Shown here: positions 26,373-38,993 of the stretch, one piece after another
Layout of the letters: each line of letters opens with the position of its first letter
How positions within the stretch are numbered: the first letter of the stretch is position 1
Made by a program: the position numbers and the translations under genes
NCBI GenBank assembly: GCA_029783825.1
Contig: JAREIK010001331.1
Location: forward strand, 54,329 to 118,328
DNA: 64,000 nt
Reading direction: 5' to 3'
Source of the DNA: Sapria himalayana
Lineage: Eukaryota; Streptophyta; Magnoliopsida; Malpighiales; Rafflesiaceae
Notes under the pieces: model-generated
What the model was told of the DNA's origin: nothing
Database searches by the model: none
Seen by the model: only the letters and a program-made list of their open reading frames with translations

Positions 26373-29300
26373 TATCAAAAAAAAATAAAAAAAAATTATT
26401 ATTTTATTTTTTTAATAAAACCTATAAACCATTAAATGCATACACAGATAAATCAGTAAACTCCTAAACCTCATAATGCCTATATACATAAACCTTTAAA
26501 CTACTATATACTACTTAATAATTAATAAATTTAATTTTTATTTCTATTTATTATAATTTTAAATATTCATTTTAATTATTTATTAGTTTAATTTTATAGA
26601 AATATTTATTACAAATTAAATTATGAGAGCAACATATATATTTTAAATAATTTATTTTGAATCAAAAAAAATATTTGCTTATAAAACAAGTAAAAATTTA
26701 AAAATTAAAAATTATAATCCAGTAATATATTTTACTTTAATTTTGAATCAATTTAGGTTTTTAAAATATATTTTTATTAATATCAATCTTTTTATTAATA
26801 GTTTATTAATTTAAATTTTGATCATTATTATAATATCTATTAATAAAATTGTTTATATTGAATTTATATGATATATAATTATTAATATTATTATAACTAA
26901 ATATTGTATTCACTTTTCAAAAAATTTTAAATATTATTATATTTTCAAAGGTTATAACCTGTGAAAATGAGAAAAAATTATAATTTTTTTTTGTTATTTT
27001 ATTGTTTAAATAAAACCTAAACCACTAAATTCCTAAAAATATAAATTGATAAACTCTTAAATGACAAAACCTTTAAAATGATGCAAAAACTAAAAAAAAA
27101 TTATTATTTAGTAATAAATTTTACTTTGATTTTGAATCATTTTAGGTTTTTTAATTATATTTTAATTTATATCGATCATATTAATAATAGTTTATTAATT
27201 TATTTTTTTGATAATTGATATAATATCTATAAATAAAATTGTTTTATATTTAGTTTATATTATATATAGTTATAAAATTTATTATTACTAAATATTGCAT
27301 TCACATTTTTAAAAAAATTTTAAAATTATTATATTTTGAAATGTTATAACCTTTGAAAATTTCAAAAAATATCAAAAATAAATTTTTTGTTATTTCATTG
27401 TTTAAATAAAACCTATAAACCACTAAATGCCTAAATACATAAATCAATAACTTCTAAATCTCGAAAACCCTAAATAGATAAATTTTTTAAACATGTATAT
27501 CCTAAATAATAAATAATAAATCTCATTTTTATTTTTTTCATTATAATTTTAAATATTCATTTTAATTATTTATTTGTTTATTTTTATATAAATATTAATT
27601 ACATAATAAATTATAAGTTATACAAATATAATTTATATAAATTATTTTTCAACAAAAAAAATAAAGATAAACTTAATAAAAGAAGAAAAAAATTAAAAAC
27701 AAAAAAATATTATATACTAATATATTTTGCTTTGTTTCTGAATCATTTTAGGTTTTGTAATTATATTTTAATTGATATATAATTATTAATAATAGATTAT
27801 TAATTTTATTTTTTGATCATTATTAGAATATTTATCAATAAAAAAGTTTATATTGAATTTATATGATATATAAATTTAATAATTATTATAACTAAATATT
27901 ATATTCACTTTTGAAAAAAGTTTATATTTTCAAAGATTATAACCTTTGAACATGTGAAAAAATAAAAAAAATATTTTTTTTTGTTATTTCATTGTTTAAA
28001 TAAAATCTATAAATCACTACATGCCTAAACACTTAAATCACTAAACTACAAAATCCTGATACCCTATATAGATAATCCTTTAAACTGGTATACCCTAAAA
28101 ACATAAATTGCTAAAATCCTAAATGAAAAAACCTCTAAATACTTAAACCATTAAACTGGTATACAGTAATAATAAATCATAAATCTCATTTTAAATTTTA
28201 TTCAGTTTAATTTTAAATTTTTATTTTAATTATTTATTAGTTTATTTTTATAGAAATATTAATTACAAAATAAATTATTAGTGAGCCTGATCTAATTTAA
28301 ATTAAAATAGTATCCCTAAATAATAAATAATAAATCTCATTTTTTTTCATTATAATTTTAAATATTCATATTAATTATTTATTTGTTTATTTATATATTA
28401 ATATTAATTACAAAATAAATTGAGCTAGACAAAAATAATTTATATAAATTATATTTCATCAAAAAATTTTAGAAAAACTTTTTAAAAGAAAAAAAATTTT
28501 CATAACAAAAAATTATTATATAGTAATATATTTTGTTTTGCTTCTGAATCATTTTAAGTTTTGTAATTATATTTTAATTAATATCTATCTTATTAATAAT
28601 AGATTATTAATTTATTTTTTGATCATTCTTAGAATATTTAGCAATAAAATTGTTTATATTGAATTTAAATGATATATAATTATAAAGATTATTATAACTA
28701 AATATTATATTTACGTTTGAAAATAATTTAAAAATTATAAAATTTCAAAGGTTATCATCTTTGAAAATGAGATAAAATCACAAAAATAAAATTTTTGTTA
28801 TTTTATTATTTATATAAAACCTATAAACAACTAAATGCCTAAACGCTTAAATCATTAAACTCCTAAACCTCAAAACCCCAAAATCCTTAATACTTAAACA
28901 TTTAAACCATCTTTAAAGGTTTAACTATTTATAAATAATAAATAAATATCTATCAATAAATAATAGTTTATTAACTGATTTTTTGATCATTATTATATTT
29001 ATATTTATATTTAGTTTATTAATATCTATCAATAAAATTGTTTATTTTTAATTTACATGATATATAATTATTAAGTTTATTATAACTAAATATTGTATTC
29101 ACATTTGAAAAAAAATTTAAAATTATTATATTTATAAATGTTATAACCTTCAAAATTGATAAAAAATTTGAAAAATATTTTTTTGTTATTTCATTATTTA
29201 AATAAAACATATAAACTACTAAATGCCTAAACACTTAAATCACTAAACTCATAAACTCTTAAATACTTAAACCATTAAACCGGTATACCCTAAATAATTA

Positions 29301-30510
29301 ATCATAAATCTCATTTTTATTTGTATTCATTATAATTTTAATATTCATTTTATATATTTATTTGTTTATTTTTATAGAAATATTAATTTCAAAATAAAAT
29401 TATGAATGAGACAAATATAATTTAAATAACTTATCTTCATTAAAAAAATTTATAAGCTTAAAAAATGAATCAAAAATTTAAAAATAAAAAATTATTATTT
29501 AGTAATATATTTTACTTTGATTTTGAATCATTTTTAAGTTTTGAAATATATTTTAATTAATATCTATCTTATTAATAATAGTTTATTAATCTATTTTATG
29601 ATCAATATTATAATATCGATCAATAAAATTATTTATTTTTAATTTACAAGATATTTAATTTGTATGATTATTATAATTAAATATTGCATTAAAATTTGAA
29701 AAAAAAATTAAAAATTATAATATTTTCATTGGTTATAACCTTGAAAATGAGAAAAAATCATAAAAATAATTTTTTTGTTATTTAATTATTTAAATAAAAC
29801 CTATAAACCACAAAATACTTAAATACTTAAATTACTAAACTTCTAAACCCTGATACTGCTGCACCACACAAACATAGCGAATAACCACAAACACACGTGC
29901 ACATATTCTTGTCCATTTTGGTGTAGCATTTAGAGGCGCCAGCAAGTCCTGGAAGCAGCCAGAAGTATGGGCCACCAGCTTTTCGAGGGCCCCACTAGCA
30001 TGCCGGGATGATAACATTCAGAATACTGACAAGACCGAACAAAGTGGTTGGGAGTAAACCCAGGAGTAGCTAGGAGTGGATCCCACTAGCCCTATCAGGC
30101 AGCATAGAGGGCCACCCAACCGTACCCCAACAGGAGTAGCGGGTAATCCATGATTAATTGGAGAGCCGGAAAAAACCGAAGCATCACCAAGCAGGGCTAG
30201 TAAGCAATTGAGTCCAGACCATCCACGCGGAAGCGAAAGATTCAAACTTGTAGTTTATGTTTGTAGTCTTATTTTTATTTTGGACATTGTATGCACAATG
30301 TACTTTTAGAGACATATCATGAATTACTCACACACACAATCTTGTCTGTTCTCTATGTAGCATGCAATGAGAGAAACTAGACCCATGAGTATCTCTAAGT
30401 GAGGCCCACTATGCATTTTGTAAATACACATTAGGCGATGCTGCACTCCCGGGAGCAGAAGACCCATATTTATAGAATTTTGTAATTTTACTTGTATTCT
30501 AGCTTGGATG

Positions 30511-30548
30511 TATGCGTAGATAATTAGACTATGCGTAGATAATTAGAC
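30511..30548. repeat. 19-bp tandem duplication in X copy A
   Basis: TATGCGTAGATAATTAGAC occurs twice in a row (30511-30529 and 30530-30548). X copy B has a single unit near 59832-59850, so this is a copy-specific slippage event. Confidence 0.85.
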
Positions 30549-31137
30549 TATGCGATTGACCTCATCACACATGCACACCTATGCATGCATATTTTTTGAT
30601 ATTATGTCAGTGCAACATATAGCCACTTCATGGAGATCGAGGAGGAAGCATTCTAACCAAGAGATACTCTTTTGAGGATCATTGGAGCAAAAGAATGTAG
30701 AATTTAGAGGTGAGAATGAATTGACAAAGTACCATAGATATAGACTTGTGGATTTATGGGTATTTAGTTTTACATGTATTCCATTTCATAGCAATGACAT
30801 AGGCAAACACTTGATGCTGCATGTCACTCACATGCACAATCTTATATTTGCATAGTTTTAATATGGTTCATCATTCAGGTTCCTCCAAAAGGCTTGGACA
30901 AATCCGAATGGAAAGGACGCAGTGCGAATAATGACTCAATGCCAACTCTGAAGTCAGGGAATGCCAGGTGATTTTATTTGTATTCTTACGCTTGGAATTA
31001 TTAGGCATTATGTTTTTTATGTATTTTATGCATAGAATCATTAAGGTGCATAGGATTTGGTGGGCTGAGCTAAATTAATAAGCTTTTTATTCTCTTGTAA
31101 GTTGTGTGCCTAAATGATAAATAAAGTGTGTATTTTC

Positions 31138-31215
31138 AAAAAAAAACAAAAAAAAACAAAAAAAAAACATAAACCATAAACTATAACCCTAACCCATAAA
31201 ACCTAAATTCTAAAT
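31138..31215 (+). repeat. A-rich tract plus telomere-like (CCCTAA) stretch in X copy A
   Basis: A runs separated by single C bases are followed by CATAAACCATAAACTATAACC and then CTAACCCATAAAACC. Copy B shows the same order at about 60444-60540 with CCTAACCCATAAACCCTAAA. An AATAAA hexamer lies 13 bases upstream, giving the look of a polyadenylated 3' end joined to degenerate telomere-like repeats. Confidence 0.75.
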
Positions 31216-33475
31216 CTCATGTTTTGCACTTTTATAATCAAATGACTAAGTGTTAAATTTTAATTTTAATTCACAACTTTTAGGAATGTCACAGATTTAT
31301 CTTTTTGTATATGTTACACAAAGTCATGACTCAAGGGGTGAGTTATGGATTCAGTCTCTTTCTTACTTTAGATTATTTTAGCATTAGCAATGGTCATGAT
31401 TGTATATTTTGTTTATAGAACACAAAATCATATCGATGAGAAAATTCCATAACTTGTGTCTATCTGTTGAACATATTGTTATGGCACTAAGAATGATCAT
31501 GATTACATATTTAATCACTATAATACTAGTTCACAGTATTGGATATGACTATAGCTTGTATATTTTATCTTTATATTTCAAAGTCATTGCACTAGGAATG
31601 ATTGTAACTTTGGACATTCCTCAAGAGCAAAAGTCATGACCCTAGAAATAGTTAAAGCTCGAGTACTACTCTTTATAACTTTTTATAGCTAAGATTTTTG
31701 CGATTGAAAATATCACTATGGATTTTTCCTTTGATTTGTGACCTCAAGTGTCAATATGCAAGACTAATATTGTGAGCAATGATTAGAACCTTTTATACAA
31801 TTGTATATGATTCATTTGCACCTTTTTGGGTATTGTGAGCTGGTATACATAACTCATTTAATATAAAAAGAAATAAATGATACTTTACATATCCATGAGG
31901 ATAAAATAAGGGTGCGTAGACATGCCAATAAAATATATTTTTTGATTCTTGATTGAAAGAGAGCCCATACTTCTTTCCCTGCTCAAGCCGCCCTTGAGCT
32001 AGTTTGTTCTAATAGGCTATAAGGTTGTTATTTTTTTAGAGGTGAACTATGTTTTAAAAAAATTTCTTTGAGTGTGTGCATGAGAGATATTTTAGAAGAA
32101 ATTATATAATTAATATAAATAGCATCCTCAACAACTAGCTATTTCAAAATATAGGGGTACAACTTTGGTTTAGTCTGTTAGAGTACATGAGTCAAATACC
32201 TTTGATAGCCCAGTGATTCAACATCAAATATGATGAGACATAATAGAGATAAAGTAAAAGCTCCTATTAATTTGGTTAGAGCTTTAGCAATCATTCTAGA
32301 GTTGAGAGAGGAACAAAATAAATTATTTTAATTATTCTGTATAATTTAAATTTTTATTTTATTTAATTATCAGTTTATTTGTATAGAAATATTAATTAGA
32401 AAATAAATTATTAGTGAGACTTATCTAATTTAAATTTAACTAGTATATCCTAAATAATAAAGAATAAATCTCATTTTTTTTCATTTTAATTTTAAATATT
32501 CAAATTTAATTATTTATTTGTTTATTTTTATATAAATATTAATTACAAAATAAATTATGAGTTACACAAATATAATTTATATAAATTATTTTTTATCAAA
32601 ATAATATAGATAAATTTTTAATAGAAAAAAAAAATTTCAAAACAAAAAATTATTATATAGTAATATATTTCCCTTTGCTTCTATTTCATTTTAGGTTTTG
32701 TAAATATATTTTAATTGATATTTGTCTTATTAATAATAGATTATTAAGTTATTTTTTCATCATTATTAGAATATTAATCAAAAAATTGCTTATATTGAAT
32801 TTATATGATATATAAATATAATGATTATTATAACTAAATATTGTATTCACTTTTGAAAAAAAAATTTAAAATTATCACATTTTCAATGGTTTTAACGTTT
32901 GAAAATGTGAAAAAATAAAAAAATAAATTTTTTGTTATTTCATTTTTTATATAAAAACTATTGATCATTAAATGCTTACTTACTTAAATCATTAAGCTCA
33001 TAAATTTCGAAACCCTTAAATACATAAACCTTTTAACAGCTATATACTACTTAATAAATAATAAATCTCATTTTTATTTCTATTTATTATAATTTTAAAT
33101 ATTTATTTTAATTATTTATAGTTTAATTTTTTAGAAAAATTAATTACAAAATAAATTTCCAGTGAGACAAATATTATTTAAATAATTTATTTTAATAAAA
33201 AAATATAAGCTTATAAAAAGAAGGAAAATTTTAAAAATTAAATATTATTATTTAGTAATATATTTTGATTTGATTTTGAATCATTTTGTGTTATTTAAAT
33301 ATATTTTTATTTATATTAATATTATTAATAATAGTTTATTAAATTAATTTTTGATTATTATTATAATATCTATCATTAAAATTATTTATATTGAATTTAT
33401 ATGATATATAATTAGTAAGATTAATATAATTATACATGGTATTCACATTTCAAAAAATTTTAAAAAATTATTTTA

Positions 33476-33501
33476 TTTTCAAAGGTTATAACCTTTGAAA
33501 A
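33476..33501. repeat. Perfect 26-bp satellite palindrome
   Basis: Consensus form, in the monomer of array II that corresponds to the one hit by the LTR element in array IV (its palindrome is at 54251-54276). Confidence 0.9.
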
Positions 33502-36500
33502 TCAGAAAAAATCAAAAATAGAATTTTAAAATTTAATTATATAAATAAAACCTATAAATCACTAAATAATCAACCCATTAAACTGGCATACCATATATAA
33601 TAAATCATAAATCTCATTTTAATTTGTATTCATTATAATTTTAAATATTCATTTTATTTATTTATTAGTTTATTTTTTATAGAAATATGAATCACAAAAT
33701 AAATAATGAGTGATACAAATATAATTTTAATAATTTATTTTTAATCAAAAAAAAATAAGCTTATATAAAGAAGTAAAAAATTAAAAACAAAAAATTATTA
33801 TTTAGTAAAATATTTTACTTTGATTTTGAATCGTTATATATAGGTTTTGCAATTATATTTTAATTGCGATCAATCTTATTAATAATAGTTTATTAATTTA
33901 TTAAATGATAATTTTTCTAATATCGAACAATAAAATTACTTAGATTCAATTATAATGTCTTATAATTATTAAGTTATTATAATTAAATATTATATTTACA
34001 TTTTAAAAAAATTTAAAATTATTATATTTTCAAAGGTTACAACCTTCAAAAGTTAAAAAAATCAAAAAATTAATTTTTTGTTTTTTCATCCTTTAAAAAA
34101 AACTATAAATCACTAAAGGTCTAAACAATTAAATCTCTAGACTCCTAAACCCCAAAACCCCCTAAATACTAAAACCATTAAACCTATATAACCTAAATAA
34201 TAATTAATAAATCTAATTTTTATTTGTATTCAGTATAATTTTAAAAATTCATTTTAATTATTTTTTAGTTTATTTTTATTGAAATATTAATTACAAAATA
34301 AATAATGAGTGAGAGAGATATAATTTAAATAAATTATTTTTTATGAAAAAAAATAAGATTATAAAAATAAACAAAATTTCAAAATTTTAAAATTTTATTT
34401 AGTAAAATAATTTACTTTGATTTTGAATTATTTTGGGTTCTACAAATATATTTTAATTAATATCTATCTTATTAATAATAGTATATTAATTTATTTTTTG
34501 ATCATTTTTATAATATATATTAATAAATTTTTTTATATTGAATCTACAACAAATATAATTATTAAGATTATTATAAACAAGTATTGTATTCATATTTTAG
34601 AACTATTAAAAAATTATTATATTTTTAAAGGTGATAACCTTTGAAAATCATGAAAATTCATAAAAATAAATTTTTTGTTATTTCATTGATTAAATAAAAC
34701 CTATAAACACGAAAATGTGTAAATATATAAATCAATAAACTTCTTAACCCCAAAACCACAAAAAACTTAAACAATTAAATAGTTATACCCTAAATAATAA
34801 ATCATAAATCTCATTTTTTTAGTATTCATTATAATTTTAAATATACATTTTAATTATTTATTAGTTTAATTTTATAGAAATATAAATTAAAAAATAAATT
34901 ATTAGTCAGACAAATATAATTTAAATAATTTATTTTTCATCAAAAAATATATAGCCTTATAAATGGATACAAAAATTTAAAAATTTAAAAATTTAAAATT
35001 AATATTTAGTAAAATTTTCAATTTGATTTGAGTCATTTTAGGTTTTGCAAATATATTTTAAACAATATTTATCTTATTAATAATTGATTATTTCTTTTGT
35101 ATGATCATTATTTTAATATATATCAATATAATAGTTTATATTGAAATTATATTATATATAATTATTATGATTATTATAACTTCATATTGTATTCACTTTT
35201 CAAAAAAAAATTTAAAAATTTTTATATTTTCAAAGGTTATAACCGTCAAAAATCAGAAAAAATAACAAAAATAAATTTTTTGTTATTTTATTTTTTATAT
35301 AAAACATATAAACCACTAAATGACTAAATATAAAAATGACTAAACTCCTAAACCCAGAAGCCATAAATAGTTAAAATATTAAATTAGTATAGTCTAAATA
35401 ATAAATCATAAATCTCAGTTTTATTAGTATTCTTTATAATTTTAAATATTCATTTTAATTATTTATCAGTTTATTTTTATAGAAATATTAATTACAAAAT
35501 AAATTATTAGTGCGACATATATAATTTAAATAATTTATTTTTCATCAAAAAAAATGCTCATAAAAAGAGGCACAATTTTAAAAATAAAAAATTATTATTT
35601 AATATTATATCTTATTTTGATTTTGAATCATTTTAGATTATACAATTATATTTTAATTTATATCATTCTTATAAATACAAATTTATTAATTTATTTATCG
35701 ATCATTATTATAATATCTATCAATAAAATTATTTGTATTGTGTTAACATTATATAAAATTAAAATTATTATATTTTCAAAGGTTATAATATTCAAAAATT
35801 AAAAAAAATCAAAAAATTAATTTTTTTGATTTTTCATTCTTTAAATAAAACTATAAATCACTAAAGGTCTAAACAATTTAATCAGTAAACTTTTAAACCA
35901 CAAAACACCTAAATACTTAAACCATTAAACCGGTATATCCTGAATAATAAATAATAAATCTCAATTTTATTTGTATTCATTATAATTTTAAATATTTATT
36001 TTAATTATTTGGTAGTTTATTATTATTATAGAATTATAAATTTCAAAATAAATTATGAGTAAGACAAATATAATTTGAATAATTTATTTTTAATAACAAA
36101 AATATAAACTTATAAAAAAATCAAAACATTAAAAAAAATTATTATTTAGTAATATATTATACTTTGATTTAAATAAATTTAGATTTTACAAATACTTTTT
36201 AAATAATAACTATTTTATTAAAAATAATTTATTAATTTGTTTTTTGATCATAATTATAATATCTAGCAATATAATTATTTATATTGAATTTAAATGAATT
36301 ATAATTATGAAGATTATTATAAATAAATATTATATTTACATTTGAAAAAAATTTAAAAATTATTATATTTTCTAAGGTATAATCTTCAAAAATTTACAAA
36401 AAATAATAAAAATAATTTTTTTGCCATATCATTGTTTAAATAAACCTTATAAACGATTAAATGCCTAAACACTTAAACATCTAAACTCCTAAACACAAAA

Positions 36501-36774
36501 GCTTCTAAATACTTAAACCTTTAAACTCGTAAACCTTAAATATAATTTAAATAATTTATTAAAATTTCAATTACAAAATAAATTATGAGTGATACAAATA
36601 TAATTTAAATAAATTAATTTTCATCAAAAAAATATATAAGCTTATGAAAAGAAGCAAAAACTAAAAAACAAAAAAATTTTTTTAGTAATAAATTTTCTTT
36701 GGTTTTTGAATATTTTTAGGTTTTGTAATTATATTTTAATTTATATCCATCATAATAATAATAATAACATATTA

Positions 36775-36790
36775 ATTCATTTTTTATAAG
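36775..36790. other. Satellite orientation switch, minus to plus
   Basis: Minus-oriented sequence ending CATATTAATTCATTTTTT continues directly as plus-oriented TTTTTATAAGTTTATATTTT. The switch falls in a run of T that both orientations contain, so a few bases of microhomology are shared and no foreign DNA is inserted. Confidence 0.8.
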
Positions 36791-38967
36791 TTTATATTTT
36801 TGTTATTAAAAATAAATTATTTAAATTATATTTGTCTTCCTCATTACTTATTTTGTAATTTATAATTTTATAAAAATAAACTAATAAATAATTAAAATAA
36901 ATATTTAAAATTATAATGAATACAAATAAAATTGAGATTTATTATTTATTATTCAGGATATACTAGTTTAATGGTTTAAGTATTTCAGTGTTTTGGGGTT
37001 TAGTGATTTAAGTGTTTAGGACTTTAGTGATTTATAGTTTTTATTTAAAGAATGAAAAAATAAAAAATTAAATTTTTTGATTTTTTTTTAATTTATGAAG
37101 GTTATAACCTTTGAAAATATAATACTTTTTATTTTTTTTTAATCTTAATATAATATTTAGTTATAATAATCTTTATAATTATATATAATGTAAAATCAAT
37201 ATAAATAATTTTATTAATAGATATTGTAATAATGATCAATAAAAAATTAATAAACTATTATTAATAAGAATGATATAAATTAAAATATATATGCAAAAAC
37301 TAAAATGATACAAAATCAAAATAATATATATTACAAAATAATAAATTTGTGTTTTTAAAATTTTGCCTCGTTTTATAAGCATATATATTTTTTTGATGAA
37401 AAATAAATTATTAAAAATAGTTCTGTCTCAGTAATAATTTATTTTGTAATTAATATTCCTATAAAAATAAACTGATAAATAATTAAAATAAAAATTTTAA
37501 AATACACTTAATAAAAATTAAAATGAGATTTATTATTTATTATTAATGTATACCAGTTTAATAGTTTAAGTATTTAGAAGTTTTGTCATTTAGAAGTTTT
37601 GTGATTTATGTTTTAGTCAAATAGTGGTTTTTACCTTTGGAAATATAATAATATTTAAAATTTTTTGAAATGTGAATATAATATTTAGTTATAATAATTT
37701 TAATAATTATATATCATATAAATTCAATATAAATGATTTTATTGATAGATATTATAATAATGATCAAAAATTAAATAAATAAACGATTAATAATAAGATA
37801 GATATTAATTAAAAAATATTTACGAAATACAAATTGATTCAAAATTAAAGTAAAATATATTACTGGATAATAATTTTTAATTTTTAAAATTTTACTTCTT
37901 TTATAAGCGTATATTTTTTTTTTGATTAAAAATAAATTATTTAATTTATATTTGTCACACTCATAATTTAATTTGTAATAAATATTTTAATAAAATAAAC
38001 TTATAAATAATTAAAATGAATATTTAAAATAATAATGAATTGAAATAAAAATTAGATTTATTAATTATTAAGTAGTATATAGCAGTTTAATGGTTTATGT
38101 ATTTAGGCATTACGGGCCTTAGAAGTTTACTGATTTTAATGTGTATGCATTTAGATGTCATAGGGTTTATTTAAGAATTAAAATAAAAAAATATTTATTT
38201 TTATTAATTTTTGATATTTTCAAAGGTTATAACATTTGAAAATATAATAATTTTAAAATTTTTTTCAAATGTGAATTAAATATTTAGTTATAATAATCAT
38301 TATATTTATATATCATATAAATTCAATATAAACAATATTATTGATAAATATTCTAAAAATGATTAAAAAATAAATTAAAATGCTATTATTAATAAGATAG
38401 ATATCAATTAAAATATAATAAAAAAACATATAATGATTCAGAAGAAATCATAATATATTACTATATAATAATCTGTTGTTTTAAAATTTTTTCTTTTAAA
38501 AAGATTATCCCATTATTTTTTTGATGAAAATTAATTTATATAAATTATATTTGTCTAACTCATAATTTATTTCTAATTAATATTTATATAAAAATAAACA
38601 AATAAATAATTAAAATGAATATTTAAAATTATAATGAAAAAGATAATATTGAGATTTATTCTTTATTATTTTGGGTATACCAGTCTAATTTAAATTAGAT
38701 CTATCTCACTAATAATTTATTTTGTAATTAATATTATCTATAAAAATTAACTGATAAATAATTAAAATAAAAATTTAAAATTATAATGAATAAAAATTAA
38801 AATGAGATTTATGAATTATTATTAATGTATACAAGTTTAATATTTTAAGTATTTATATGTTTTTTCGTTTGTGACTTTATCGATTTATGTTTTAGGCATT
38901 TAGTGGTTTATAGGTTTTATTTAAACAATGAAGAAACAAAAAAAATTATTTTTGATATTTTTTCACA

Positions 38968-38993
38968 TTTTCAAAGGTTATAACCTTTGAAAA
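38968..38993. repeat. Perfect 26-bp satellite palindrome
   Basis: Consensus form in array III. Confidence 0.9.

Larger units (their letters stand above)
29851..32328 (+). repeat. Composite unit X, long copy A (about 2.5 kb, unclassified)
   Basis: This is non-satellite sequence of higher G+C inserted in array II. Part 1, 29851-31137, starts TGATACTGCTGCACC and ends with AATAAA at 31120-31125. Next come an A-rich tract (31138-31168) and a telomere-like stretch (31169-31215, containing ATAACCCTAACCC). Part 2, about 31216-32328, ends AGAGGAACAAAATAAATTA. Copy B at 59171-61607 is collinear. There are no terminal inverted repeats and no target duplication. Relative to an uninterrupted monomer about 75 bp of satellite is missing at the insertion point, and the same is true in copy B and the deleted copy. 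Short open frames (30018-30245 minus, 31400-31639 plus) are open in more than one copy but start at TTG and diverge as fast as the surrounding DNA. I do not recognise a family. Confidence 0.75.
18441..36780 (-). repeat. Satellite array II, minus orientation, carrying hAT and X
   Basis: Same monomer family as array I but inverted, with palindromes near 18.88, 19.47, 20.06, 20.60, 21.35, 25.61, 26.36, 26.96, 27.35, 27.94, 28.75, 29.14, 29.73, 32.89, 33.49, 34.04, 34.63, 35.24, 35.78 and 36.38 kb. The array is interrupted by a hAT element (21431-25123) and a long X unit (29851-32328). Monomers flanking X match those flanking the X derivative in array I, including the short 390-bp unit (28.75-29.14 kb against 11.55-11.94 kb) and its TTTAAACCATCTTTAAAGG tag. 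Long I/Y/N-rich open frames here, such as 19195-19440, are A/T-bias artefacts that recur in each monomer. Confidence 0.9.

Noticed and set aside
31169..31215. True telomere or interstitial telomeric array
   Set aside because: Only two or three imperfect CCCTAA-like units are present; there is no run of exact TTTAGGG repeats on either strand.
31400..31639. 79-codon frame of X also open in copy B (60675-60914)
   Set aside because: Starts at TTG; about a fifth of residues differ between copies whose DNA differs less. This is what a neutral frame would show.
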